From NCBI GenBank assembly GCA_963691655.1, contig OY829328.1, positions 73,908,400 through 73,972,399 on the forward strand: DNA of 64,000 nt. The letters are read 5' to 3'. Each line of letters starts with the position of its first letter. Within the stretch, counting starts at the first letter, position 1. A model generated the notes under the pieces. The model was given only the letters and a program-made list of their open reading frames with translations. It ran no database searches and was not told the DNA's origin. The position numbers and the translations under genes are program-made. Origin of the DNA: Toxonevra muliebris. Its lineage: Eukaryota > Arthropoda > Insecta > Diptera > Pallopteridae. Shown here piece after piece: positions 33,903 through 45,240 of the stretch.

Positions 33903-34659
33903 GTAAGTTCTTGTACAATTACTAAAATATATTTACGATATTCTAACTTTCAGTTGCCTCCTAGTACTTTTTCATGGAAAATGTGGTAATGACTTCTTAT
34001 AACATCCTAAAGAGAGAGTAAAAGGAAAGGTGGGGAAGTTTTTTAGTCTAATTTTAGTAAATTTTTACACTTGTTCTTAGCAAACAACTTTTTCTGAGGC
34101 ATATGCCATATGAGTTAAAATATGTAAAAAAAAATTGTTTATTGTCCCCGGATATATTAAAACTATGATGTTTGTGATTCTATAGCAGTAATCCCATACA
34201 TAAACGGGAAAATCTATACTAGTACCTACTGGGTCAGAATCAGTGATTTTGAATTACATTTAAAAAATTACTACACGCTGTTCTGAAATGTTTTGAATCT
34301 CAATAACTAAATGCTACTTACGTTGTCCAGTTACTATTTTTTTTTTTATTTTTATAAAAGCGCGACTATTTTTTTTATCTTCAGAACAAAACTACGACAA
34401 TTAGCTAATTAGAAATTTTCAACTTGTTGCAAAGTTTTTTTTTCTACTACTTTTATTCAGTGTTTGTTACAACGCTTGTGATTTTATACAGTTGTATTAT
34501 AGTATTACCCTATGCTATAGAATCTGAGAAACAATTTTTTTGCTATACATGATAGTGTAGCGATTATTTATTGGTACTTGTACTTGATAATACTAAAGTA
34601 TATTACAGTCCTGCTTTCAAATTATTTGCTAATGAGCATACATTAATATTTTAAAAAGT

Positions 34660-36420
34660 GGTTGAAGTAGTTAAAATACTTAAAAATGCTTGAAAATTAT
34701 TTGAAATAATTGAAAAAACTTAAAAAAATTTAAAAAATACTTGAAGTAATTGAAAAAACCTGAAAATTCCTAAAATACTTTATATACTTAAAAATACTTT
34801 AAATACTTGGAAATTCTTGAAATATTTAAAATACTTAAAATTTTTTGAAATAAATGAAAATACTTGACAATACCAGATATTTTCAAAAAACCCTTTAAAA
34901 ACATGAATTTACTTGAAATGCTTGGAAATACTGGAATATATAAAATACTTAAAAATACTTGAAATACTTGAAGTTCTGGAGAATTTTTAAGTATTTCGAG
35001 TATTGTCCAGAATACTCGAAATACTTAAAAATTCTTCAAATAATGAATTTACTTCATATATTTAAAATACTGGAAAATACTTGACAATACTTGAAATACT
35101 GGGAAATGCTTAAAATATGTGTAATACTTAAGAACATTTAAAAGTAATTAGGTTAGGTTGGAGTGGCTGTCGAGAGACACACTGAACGGCCCATTGTGAT
35201 ACCACATAGTTGGACCTACAGTTTAACGCCGATTCCGAACGGCGGTGTGGCAATTTTTTATCGGCTTGGTGGTTTTGCCATTACCAACCAATGTGTGTAC
35301 TTGTACTCATTCTTATAATTCTCATACACTTCATATTGATAGTGAATATATAAAAGTAATGAAAATTAACCACCAGACGAAGACGGGAATCGAACCCGAA
35401 CCTCCCAGATGAAAGTCTAGTGCACTATCCAATTGGCTATCGAGGTCGTCGATTAAAATACTTGAAATACTTGGACGAACTGGAAAATACTTTCCTATAT
35501 GTGAAATACTTGAAAATACTTAAAAGAGTTTTGAAAATACTTGGAATTACTTAAAATACTTGGAAGTACTTGAAAAGCTTGAAAATACTTAAAAATTCTT
35601 CAAATGCATGAATTTACTTGAAAGTACATGAAAATATTTATGAATACTTGTTAGTACTTAAAAATACTTGAAATACTTAGAAATGCTAGATACTTGACAA
35701 TGTTTGAAAAACTAGATAATACTTAAAAAAAATTTAAATACATGAATTTACTGAATAAATGAATTTTTAAATACATGAATTTAATACTGGGAAATATTTG
35801 AAAGTACTTAAAATATCAGGAAGTACTGGAAAAACTTGAAAATACTTAAAATACTTAGAAGTGCTGGAAAATACTTGAAAAAATTCTATAAATACATGAA
35901 TTTACTTGATATACTGGAAAATACTTGAAACACTTGAAAGTACTTAAAATATTCAAAAATACTTGGAAGAACTGGAAAATACTTGAAATACTTAAAAATT
36001 CTTTAAATACATGAATTTACTTGAAATACCTGGAAATACTAAAAAATACTTAGAAGTACCTAATTAAAATATTTTAAAATACTTGAAAACCTTGGAAGTG
36101 ATGGAAAAACTAGAAATACTTAAAATATTTAAAAGTACTTAAAATACTTTGAAGTACTGAAAAATACTTAAGAATAGTTAAAATACTTAAAAACACTTAA
36201 AAATACTTGGAAGTACTGGAAAATACTTGAAATACTTAAAAATTCTTCAAATACATGAATTTACTTGATATCCTTGAAAATACTTAAAAATGCTTTAAAG
36301 TACTTAAAAATACTTGACAATACTTGAAATACTTAAAAATATTTGAAGAAAGTATTTTAAGTACTAATAAATTCTTAAAAAAAGATGGAGAATACTAGAA
36401 AACACTTGAAAAACTAAATG
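34660..36420. repeat. ~10-bp minisatellite (AAATACTTGA), interrupted by a SINE
   Basis: Units such as AAATACTTGAAATACTTAAA extend over about 1.45 kb in total, with longer recurrent pieces like TTCTTCAAATACATGAATTT (35,032; 35,596; 36,242). The array continues on both sides of 35,150-35,452, showing that the SINE inserted into an existing array. Confidence 0.93.
35152..35452 (-). mobile_element. SINE family I, near full-length copy
   Basis: Minus strand begins GACGACCTCGATAGCC, with A box and B box (GGTTCGATTCC) and anticodon-loop-like CTTTCAT (UUC). It then has GGTGGTTAATTTTCAT, TTGGTTGGTAATGGCAAAAC, TTCGGAATCGGCGTTAAACT, TGTGGTATCACAATGGGCC and ends CCACTCCAACCTAACCTAA. The first ~230 bp match 6,582-6,812; the last part matches 63,745-63,830 in the same orientation. 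About 300 bp. The pentamer tail CCTAA is part of the SINE, not a telomere. Confidence 0.88.
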
Positions 36421-36811
36421 CTGGCTTGCAACACAAACTGCATAGCAAATTCACATTTCGCTTAATGGAGTGAAGTGGAATATTCGAGAATATTTCTAAT
36501 TAACCACAGGTAAGATAGCCTCCACACTTGAGAGATAAACAAGAAGTTAAAACCCTAATAATCTTGCAATAATCAATGACTTACCTACCATGGACCGAAC
36601 TGATGTGCACTGTTGGATTAACTCCTGTCCTGTATGGGCCACTGGCTAATAAGAAGCTATAACGACAGGTACTGAAAAGAAACTGTTAAAAATTTAAATT
36701 GGAACTGTTCTAGAACCTCAATAGGAAGGTGTTGGATTTCGTTCGTTGGCGAATTATTAGTTTTAAAGAAATATTCACCACCTCGAAGCTCTGCGATATA
36801 AAAAATGTACT
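36421..36811. other. Spacer, nothing recognised
   Basis: Unique-looking sequence between the minisatellite and a SINE; no supported gene. Confidence 0.5.
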
Positions 36812-36824
36812 AACTGTGCCAGTT

Positions 36825-37015
36825 ACTACCTTTGTTTTGCAATGAAAGTAAATGAAGACTGACTACAGATATGATCCTGTGAAGTATAGTGATTGAGTAT
36901 GCTCTAGCCTGGAGTTCCAGCTGCCTTAGGTTCGATTCCTAGATAAGGAGTAAATGCTTTAAAAAATGTTATAATAAAATTAGTCACTTCCGTGACTTAG
37001 TCTCTAAAAAAAAAA
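36825..37015 (+). mobile_element. SINE family III copy with 13-bp target-site duplication
   Basis: AACTGTGCCAGTT stands at 36,812-36,824 and again at 37,016-37,028, a perfect 13-bp target-site duplication of the kind LINE machinery makes. Between them lie a tRNA-like head (A-like TATAGTGATTGAGTATGC, B box GGTTCGATTCC), the TTATAATAAA motif and a terminal A-run. The head-to-motif stretch matches 1,103-1,200. This copy defines the element's ends at about 190 bp. Confidence 0.85.
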
Positions 37016-37221
37016 AACTGTGCCAGTTCGACTAAAATTTTACGTTAACTTAACTTTCATTCATGCAACCAATCGAGCACTATGTGCGAATAAGCTATAA
37101 CCTAGTGTAAGACTGGGTTAAATGAGCAAACTGAAGGCAAGTTCAATACCTAACTTTTATGACCTTTTAAAATTAAAAATTTTGAACTCCTAAATACCCC
37201 AGTGTAACGGTGTTAAGTTCC

Positions 37222-37786
37222 TTTTTTTATTTAAGCAATCAACACTCAGGGGGTACCCCTATAAATGCAAAGCATTGCGTTTATTGAGGAAGGAAGATAG
37301 ATTAGTGGTAGGAGGAAAAAGAGAGAAAAAGTTGTGAACGTTTGTTTTAAATTTGGAAATGTCGTAAAAGTCAGGAAAAACGGTTGCAGGGAGCTTATTC
37401 CATATACGCGCGGTACGGCAGAGAAAAGAACTTTCTCTGTAATGCGTGGTGCGTTGGGGTACCATATCCGTGTAGTTCTGGTGAACACATGAACTGGTGG
37501 AATCAAACTCCGTATCTCAGCGGAACATCTACCTTGAAAATACCGGTAGAACAGAGTCACACAAGCCACGTTTCTACGGTGCTCCAAGGAGTCAAAAGAG
37601 TTTCCAGCTCTATTGACTCCTACTGTCTCCTACTAGCTTTATCGCCCGATGTTGAATACGGTCCAGAAGCTCTAGTTGCGTTCGTGAAGCTTCTGCCCAT
37701 AAGTGCGAATTATACTCCATTTTGGGGCGGATATAGGTGGTGTAGATCATGCAGAGATCACTCGGACTGAAGTATTTCTTACACCG
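37222..37786 (-). pseudogene. jockey-like LINE, C-terminal part (3' of a split copy)
   Basis: Minus strand from 37,786 reads CKKYFSPSDLCMIYTTYIRP, KMEYNSHLWAEASRTQLELL, DRIQHRAIKLVGD, then after damage SLEHRRNVACVTLFYRYFQG and CRTARIWNKLPATVFPDFYD. This is the thumb and post-RT region of jockey-type LINE polymerases, in the right order after the RT at 40,121-40,745. Near 37,222 a run equivalent to AAAAAAA on the minus strand may be its 3' tail. Two frames are needed, so it is dead. Confidence 0.85.
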
Positions 37787-40120
37787 TGTAACGAACCTTT
37801 ACCTTCTTGCATATATGATGGTCTGAAATGCGTGGCACATGACTTGAAAGCGGTTGCTGCATACCTAGCTATGCTTCAGACTTAGCTCAGGGAAAATGGG
37901 AGTGGGCTTGCTTCGCCGTCATGCTACAAGGAGGATCACATAAATTAAACGTATGCAGCAGATAAAAAGACAAACTGAGCCGACCAGAAGATTGACCTCA
38001 GTTAACTGACGTACAAATGTTTACTACTGGGCATATGAAACTATAGAAGTGAGGGAGGAAAGCTGAATATTTCCCTCTAGGTCTCTACCCACCCAACCTG
38101 TTAATGAAGAATATTTGTTGTTTCATTAACCCAAAGAGATACTTCTGCTCACACTACTAAAATGTTTACCTTACATTTCATCAATTACAAAAGAAAGTTA
38201 ATTCATCTTCAAATTCATTTTAATATAACAAAAACCAAGAAATATTTAAATTAATTTCGAACAATATGATGTTCATTTTATAAATTTATCCATAGTATAC
38301 TTAACTTAAAATATATCCAAAAGAAGTTAAATTTAAGAAACCGAAAAAAATTAGTAGTAGAAAATAGTATTGTAAACAATAGAAAAACATTATTGATATT
38401 CAAGAGAGAAAAATAAACAGTATTATTTGTAAAATTGTTCTATACTGTAAAGATACCGATACGAAAAAAAAAAGAGTGTAAGTAAAGTAAGTAAAGAGAG
38501 ATAAATGAATGGAGTTATTTTCTCTTTGACTTAACGTTTTCTTTAATATACTCAAACAAAATCATTAGTATAAAAAAATTAATAATAATAATGCCAAACT
38601 ATCTTTAAGGTTTATAATATAAAATTTTTGTTGTTTTAACTTACGTACATAGATTGACGCTCCATCGAAGTTACGTTGGGCCCAGCGACGACGATGATGC
38701 TTTTAATGAACATGTTTAATTTATGTTGGATAAAATAGTGTGGCACCTTAACATTATTTTACGCTACTTATTTATCGCATGACACTTAAATTCGTATTTG
38801 TAAATTCACTTTTTTTTTCTTGTTCTTAATTTAACTTAAATCTACCTTATAAAATATAGCACTTAAGATATTCGCATGTTACTAATTTTTAATATTTAAC
38901 ACATTTTAAATTTTTTTTTTTTTTCTTTAATATTTAACTAATTAATTTTTAAGGAAATTTAAGGTTTAGATTTTAAGATGAATTCATGTTTTTTTTTTCT
39001 AGGTTAGGTCTAGCACTATGTATGTATAGCTAGGTTAAGGTTAGATTTAAGCTAGCATGTATTTCAATAGTTGTAAGGTTGGTTTAGATATATTTAATTG
39101 TAGATTTCACTTAAGGCTCCATGAGGGCTTTCGCTGAATTGTGGATAAAGTGTAAAATTTAATTTGCTTCTAGAAAATTTCCATGTGAGTTTTCGCAAAT
39201 GAGGTTAGGTCTGTTAGGTAGAACTGTTAGGTAGGTCCGTTAGGTGACCCCACATTAACCAAAATGGAGGTGCCTCCTATTAAATTAATAGGATTATCTT
39301 CAGTCTCTGGATTTCGTATAAACAAATTTTGAGTTTTACTCACCTAATGGAGGCATGCAACCCACTATTGAGGTTGTGACTAACAATTCCCATCCGAGAA
39401 GAAAATTGTATGTATGTAGGGAGGTTGTAGAAATACCTGTGGTGACTGTACCAAAAAGTACTTAGTTACTATTTTAACTAATTTTTATTTAATGTTTTAA
39501 CTTACGTTTTATGTATTTTTATTAAACTTCACTGACTACCGTTTTTAGGTTGATTTTAGTATATATTAATTAATTTTTATTAACTTCGTTCGTGAAGACA
39601 ATTTAATATAAACTTTTACTGGTATTCAAAAAAAATTAAGAAAATAAATTTTCTTGTTCAAGCTCCTGCTAGAACTGGTGTCTTCTACGGTTGCAAAGGA
39701 ATTGAGCAAATTTTCAGAAGCAGAAATATAGCTAACTAGATTAACTGTCCCTATCTCTAAGTAGTAGTAGTAGCTATTAGCTAAAATATGCGTTCGCAAC
39801 GATCGTCATTCACTCTATTTTCTATACACCTACATGTGAGTAATAAGTACCATTTATGCACTAATGTTTTCATATATTGATGCGCATGCGTAGCGTAGAG
39901 TGATATGCGCTCACACAAACAGCTAAATCTCACACTCTTACTAGATGACACTTGCGGTTAAGATTTAATGTGCAGGTGTGACCATTATGCGACTGCGTGC
40001 CTACGGAAAATGATTGCGCATTCAGTTATGCATGAGCAAATATTTTTATACGCAGTTTTAACAATAACATATTTTAAATTAATTTTTCGTATCTCTACAC
40101 CATTTTGGTTGGACATTACA
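37787..40120. mobile_element. 2,334-bp insertion splitting a LINE, TG...CA ends, ACCG duplication
   Basis: The LINE reading GFLKR (ending 40,121) continues exactly as CKKYF at 37,786, so everything between is an insertion. ACCG flanks it (37,783-37,786; 40,121-40,124). It starts TGTAACGAACC and ends GGACATTACA, so its ends are TGTAAYG inverted repeats with the TG...CA form and 4-bp duplication typical of an LTR. I see no internal direct repeat, so a solo LTR is possible though long; a non-autonomous DNA element with very short inverted repeats is the alternative. No coding frame inside. Confidence 0.75.
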
Positions 40121-40745
40121 ACCGCTTTAAAAAGCCGAAACACTTGGCAGTTTCTTTCAACACGTCAAAAATATGATTATTCCAACGAAAGTCACATTAG
40201 ATGGACATGCCCAGAACATCAAGAGTTTCTGACTCCGCAATAATCACCCCACCCATGACCAGGGGGTTAACAGAGGGTTGGGGCACTCTTTTGTGAGATA
40301 ACAAACAACATTGGGTCTTACGCGCGTTGAATTCAACTCTGTTCGTGAGACCCCATTCAGAGATTGATTGGAGATAATTTTTGAGTGAGCCATTCATAGC
40401 ATGCCGTTTACTTTCAATCTCTACAGAGTTAGAGCGTTTTGAGCAGGTGTATGAATGACAAATGGTGCTGTCATCTGCAAAGGACTGAATGGGATTCCTA
40501 GTCAATGACAGAAGGTCATTGATAAAGATAAGGAAAAGTGTTGGGGAGAGGACCGAACCCTGCGGCACTCCAGCATTGATGGCACGAGCCTCCGAAGTAA
40601 CACCATCTATCACAACACGGATAGAGCGGTCACTTAGAAAACCCGTGATCCATCGGGTGAAATTATTGCCGACCCCATACGCAATCAGTTTTGACACCAG
40701 TGCTTTGTGCAACCGCTTTGCTCTCACCTAATGCACTTGATGACG
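40121..40745 (-). pseudogene. jockey-like LINE reverse transcriptase (5' part of the split copy)
   Basis: A 176-codon minus frame (40,727-40,197) reads HKALVSKLIAYGVGN, then INAGVPQGSVLSPTLFLIFI, SFADDSTICHSY and RVEFNARKTQCCL, LDVLGMSI. PQGSVLSP and FADD are RT palm motifs; the FADD aspartates are present. After a stop, the reading continues as WNNHIFDVLKETAKCFGFLKR to the insertion boundary. Upstream of 40,745 nothing LINE-like is seen, so the copy is 5'-truncated within RT, as LINE insertions often are. Confidence 0.92.
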
Positions 40746-42570
40746 TCAAAGATTGAGGACAAAAATATTTATGTACAAAGCACAAAAAGAAACAAAAATA
40801 ATATAAATGAAATGCAGAACAATTTCAAATTCAAAAAATATGAGTATTTTATATACCAAAAAATAAAACAAAAATATGGTTAGTTTGGAAAACACCGTAA
40901 GCGGAAACCCACAACCAACAAATAATAATAACAACAAAAAGGAAAAATAACGACAAGGAAGAAAAAAGCTAAAAAGAAAAGGGGAAAAACTAACTACAAC
41001 TATAAATGTTTAAATGAAAATAGCCTCAAAACATATGGTGAAGATGAATTTGATGTTAAATACAGAGAAAACTGATGTTTCTGCAAGTGAGAAGGAAGCT
41101 ACTGGAGAGACTACTGTGCCACTATTATCAGCACTTCTAGCTATTATAACCATTACGAAAAAGAACTAAGTATAACAATAATAACTATAAAGTGTTTATT
41201 CTATACACGCCCCTTTGTCCTTTGCCCTTTTTCTTTCCATTTTCTTTTTTCGAATATTTTGAATCAACGCAGTGTTTAACGAATACAGCAAATGCAAATA
41301 AGCCAACCAGTTTGCTAGAGTTGCCAAACAGCACCAAAAAAAAACGAACTAAGAAAATACAAGCAGGAAAAGGAAAACCGAAGAGGAGTGAAAAAATGAA
41401 ACGAAATTTAAAAAAAAAAAAACACACACAAAAATACTTCCGGCTAAAAACGAAGGGCAGAAAAGAAAAGAATACTAAAAAAAAGAAACGATTTAAAGAA
41501 AATGGAATTTCCGTTATTATGACAACTTAAAAATTGAATAGAACCAGAGAAAAGCAAAATAAAAAAAATAAAGGAAGTGATGTGCTGAAAAGAGTCAAAT
41601 ATATGTATTCATAAAACATATTTAAAAGAAATGAAATCTCTGTTTATGGTTTAAATACCTGCAGGATATTTATTTATGCTGGCAGCGGTTTTTTTCAAAA
41701 ATCATATTCATAAAACCAAAAAGAAAAAGAAAAGAAAAATAATGTATGAAAAGCAGAAAATCTAGTGTGCGAAGTATAAAAAGGAAATGACATTTTTCCT
41801 TTGTATGCGTGTGTATCTGGCAGTTACATTTGAAATTCTTTAGGTACTAAAGTATAATGCAACAAAGCAAGTAGAAGTTGAATCTTATATGTAGTGCCTG
41901 GGCGCACACTCTTTCCCCTTTCTCTATGCGTAAAATGTAAAATAATGCACTTAATAGGGAAATGCATTAAGCTTTAAGTGAAGGTCATTTCAAACGCACT
42001 CACACACACACACATCTATATATTTTTCAATGCATACCATATTTCCTTATTCATAAAACAATCCAAACCATTTGTCGCCCTTCACCTCCTCTTCAATAGC
42101 TTCTATACTTCTATTCAAAACTATTTTTCAATGCTGTTCAAAGGAAATACCATAAATACCATTAGAAATTGCATTATATCCTATCACTCTATCTGTCTTT
42201 TTCTCTCTTTCTCCCCTTCGTTCTTTCTCCTTTACATTGTGCTATGCTGCACTATTGTCTTCTTAGTTTTTTTTTTTTGTATTTTATTTTACCGTTTTCA
42301 TTCAGTAAGATATTTGCATACCATATACCAAGGTTGCCATTGTAATGCTTATTTCAAAATGTCTTAGAGTTTGCTTAAAAGATCGTAAATAAAATGTGAA
42401 AAGAAATTATTTTTATTTCTTTATAAAGGAAAACGATCGGTGGCGGAAAAGTTAAGTAAATTGCTGTTAAAAACAAATTTAAGGTGTTGCGAAATTTTTA
42501 ATCTAGACATTGTAGGGTTTAGTAAGTTTATACACAAGTCCAAGAAGAATATTTTTGTATCTTTCATATA
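40746..42570. other. Non-coding DNA
   Basis: AT-rich with A-runs (41,335, 41,410), a CA run near 41,998-42,013 and T/C-rich stretches near 42,190-42,230. The lysine-rich frame at 41,192-41,530 is compositional. No gene recognised. Confidence 0.55.
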
Positions 42571-42574
42571 AACT

Positions 42575-43345
42575 TAAGAGATCAGGCACCAAAACTCATA
42601 GTAAGTTACTTTCAAGGGCTAATACTTAGGCATTGCGCTTGACATACTTACTACTTAAACAATGTCCACACGAAAGCCTCTAGGGCTCTCTGGGTCTGTA
42701 GGAAACTCTTTAATAAAACGTGGGCTCTTAGTCCCTAGATTCTAGAGGTCATCATCAAACTTAACAATCTACAAAGACTTGCCTGTCTTTCCGAGACTCG
42801 CGCAATCCGATTCCTGCCTTTGCAGCATTGATTAGTTTTTCACTGTTACACATTTTCATTAAAATCATATCAGAAATCACTTCCCTGAGATTGTAAAGTT
42901 CGTCAAACTTGCTAAAAAGTAAAACTTGTCATTTGAGAATTTTTAACGAAATTACCAACATTCTAATCTACTTTGTGTCGGACTAAATGATTAGGGATCT
43001 ATGCTTTGATTGGAAATTCAATGTTATACTTCCTTCCAGACCCAATTCGGCTGCATAATGCCCCATTTTCAACCTCTTTTCTCTCAAACGGCTTGAAGAT
43101 CGACTTTACTTTTTGTGCCTGTTCCGTTAAACCCAACCATCTTCGAAATTTATCGTTGAGGAATAGACTACGAAAAAATGGCTTGAGTATTAGAATCCAA
43201 AGTTTTAGGCTGGCGAAAGCGCTTGCTGTCCCCCTTACCCATAATCAGCCCGTCGTTTATATCAAATCGGACGTTAGGCTGCTAGTGGGCTATATGTCTG
43301 ATTATTATGTGCTCAGATATCAACTTAACCACAGTTCTTGAATAG
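42575..43345 (+). pseudogene. LINE relic (end of RT, possible RNase H)
   Basis: At 42,672-42,830 the + strand reads KASRALWVCRKLFNKTWALS, a stop, then LNNLQRLACLSETRAIRFLP. This is the region after RT in RNase-H-bearing LINEs (A-LWVCR--W-L-P, then LQRLA-L--TGA-R--P). The 43,006-43,341 frame contains IKSDVRLLVGYMSDYYVLRY, which could be a degraded RNase H segment like the one at 16,200-16,265; that part is weaker. Confidence 0.6.
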
Positions 43346-43457
43346 CATATTTGACTCTAGAATAAAAAATGCAATTAGAAGTCTTTTTTTGGCTTCGCCG
43401 ATGGTTATTCATTTAGAAAAACTTTTTTAGGAGTCAGGGGAATGAAATATTTTTTTT

Positions 43458-44322
43458 GAAGTCATAGCAATGCAAATCTTATTATTTATTTTAAAATCAT
43501 GACTGCTTTGAAGTCATTTAAAGTCAATTGGAGCCACTTGAAGTCACTTGGAGTTACTTGGAGTCACTTGAAATCATTTGGAGTCACTTGAAGTCACTTG
43601 GAGTCACTTGAAGTCACTTTGAGTCACTTGAAATCACTAGAAGCTACATGCAGTCATTTGGAGTCAAATGGAATTTGAAGTCAATTGTAGTCAATTGAAA
43701 TTTCTTGAAGTCAATTGGGATTTTGAAATCAGTTGGAGTCACTTGAAGTTTCTTGGAGTTAATTGAAGCCACCTACAGTCATTTGGAGTTAATTCGAATT
43801 TGTAGTCAATTGGACTCACTTGAAGTCTCTTGTAGTCAATTGGGGTTTTGAAGTCAATTGGAGTCACTTGAAGTTTCTTGGAGTTAATTGAAGCCACCTA
43901 CAGTCATTTGGAGTTAATTCGAATTTGTAGTCAATTGGAGTCACTTGAAGTCTCTTGTAGTCAATTGGGGTTTTGAAGTCAATTGGAGTCACTTGAAGTT
44001 ACTTGGAGTCGATAGAACTCTTGTGCGAAGTAATGGTTTATTTATGCAATTAATAATATAGGATTAATTTGTTAAAAAGTGGGAATATTGAATAACACAT
44101 ATTAAAATTTGTGAGGCCAATTCCATTTCAGTACAAGTGACTTCAATTGACTCCAAGTGACTTCAATTAATTCCAAATGACTTCAAATGACTCCAATTGA
44201 CTCTAAGTGGCTGCATGTGACTTTAAGCGATTCCATGTGTTTTCAAGTGACTCCAAGTGAATTCAAGTGACTACAAAGTAGTCATGATTTTGAAGTCATA
44301 AGATTTGCATTCCCTTGACTTC
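43458..44322. mobile_element. Foldback-like element: inverted arms made of tandem ACTTGGAGTC units
   Basis: The left arm (43,458-44,010) opens GAAGTCATAGCAATGCAAAT and contains AAAATCATGACTGCTTTGAA, then an array of roughly 10-11-bp units (GAAGTCACTTGGAGTCACTT), including a 125-bp higher-order unit starting at 43,741, 43,866 and 43,991. The right arm (about 44,130-44,322) is its reverse complement: short units reversed (CTTCAATTGACTCCAAGTGA), then TAGTCATGATTTTGAAGTCA and ATTTGCATTCCCTTGACTTC. About 120 bp of unique sequence lies between. Long inverted ends made of short tandem repeats are the hallmark of Drosophila FB (foldback) elements. No coding frame. Confidence 0.75.
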
Positions 44323-44389
44323 CTTTGACATTCTTCTACAAAAGGCGACTTCGTTTGAATAGTTGAGCATCTTTTGTCCTAAATTGGTG

Positions 44390-44469
44390 ATTGACAAAAA
44401 AAAGTCTTTTAGATCTCAGTGCCTGTCACTTTGGCCTCCCTAAGTTGAGCTAATAATAAAAATAATACT
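44390..44469 (+). mobile_element. SINE family II, 3'-end fragment
   Basis: ACAAAAAAAAGTCTTTTAGA then TCTCAGTGCCTG and an (AATAATA) end match the last ~75 bp of 6,955-7,030 (GTACAAAAGATCTTATAGGT, CGCAGTGCCTG, AATAATAATAAT). It lies just after the foldback-like element. Confidence 0.6.
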
Positions 44470-45240
44470 ATCTGGAATCTATCAAATTGAATCAAATTTT
44501 TTTATTTAATCCTTAAATCGTCAAGCCCAATGGCGTGGCATCTAAGGTCCAACGATAGAAAAATTTAGTCTCCATGACGAAACGATCGATTTCGCTACGT
44601 CATGAAATTTGTAAAGAAAGTTTGTATCATCAGATCCTATCTTCTCTATATCTCTAAGGGCACTTGGTTGTTCTCTGCATTTAGCTGTTGAATAGCTGCT
44701 AGGGTACATCTGTAGAAATCGGAATAATTTGTAATGCGACCAAAATTATTTTCACGTTACTGAAATCAAAAAACGAAGTATACCGATCTACTCTGTGGTC
44801 AGTTTCCACAAAAGCTGCGAATGAGTGATAGAGTAGACAAGAGTAGGAAGAAAAAACGTATTTTTATACTAAAAAGAAAGACCTGAATGTGAAGACATCG
44901 AGGTGTTTGGCCACAAAAATTATTCAACTAACTGTTTTAAAGACCGTAGACTTTAAATTATGGAGACCGATATTTAGAGATTTTCTTCTTGCCTAAAATG
45001 TATTTTTGTCTCGTGACCAACGACCGAAATGTATCGCAAAGCGGCGGAGAGAGAGACGAGGGGGGATTTGACCCTAAAATAATGCCTAAGATAAATATCC
45101 AAGATGTTTTGAAATTATGAGATTATGAAGGGAATAATTTCTACAGTTAATGGCTGTGACGATAATAGTCCCGCCACTGGTTAATCACCATACTTTAAAT
45201 GAAAACAATAAGACTGCAGATGGTTTGCTGAGTTGTATGA
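44470..45240 (+). pseudogene. LINE relic, copy 2 of the family at 8.3-10.4 kb
   Basis: KFSLHDETIDF (about 44,560) corresponds to the endonuclease segment at about 8,660; RKFFEKI-type linker is lost, but RLWRE--L-LMAV-IIVPPL (about 45,120) parallels LRKGHFSKLLNGDDGSNIPP at 9,160; NNKTADGL-AELYENG (about 45,205) parallels TGTDDLPAELIKNG at 9,315. Much more decayed than copy 1 and truncated after the start of RT. Confidence 0.6.

Larger units (their letters stand above)
31926..34660. other. Non-coding DNA with a candidate splice element
   Basis: AT-rich; A- and T-runs near 32,270-32,300, 32,470-32,530. Open frames lack recognisable domains. A short hairpin ATATTCATT/AATGAATAT lies near 33,610-33,635. 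CAGTGTTGG at 33,513 resembles a hAT-type end but no partner was found. The candidate recursive splice site is listed separately. Confidence 0.5.

Noticed and set aside
35152..35180. Telomere-like GGTTAGGTTGG (TTAGG repeat) here and at 63,745
   Set aside because: Only two units, and they form the 3' end of the family I SINE in both places; flies lack TTAGG telomeres.
40197..40727. Intact telomerase-like or host RT gene (176 codons, FADD present)
   Set aside because: Motifs are those of jockey-type LINEs; the copy is truncated at 5', stopped and split by an insertion.
41192..41530. Lysine-rich 112-codon frame resembling a small ribosomal or nuclear protein
   Set aside because: Driven by A-rich composition (AAAGAAAA runs); no family motif, and the opposite strand is equally open.
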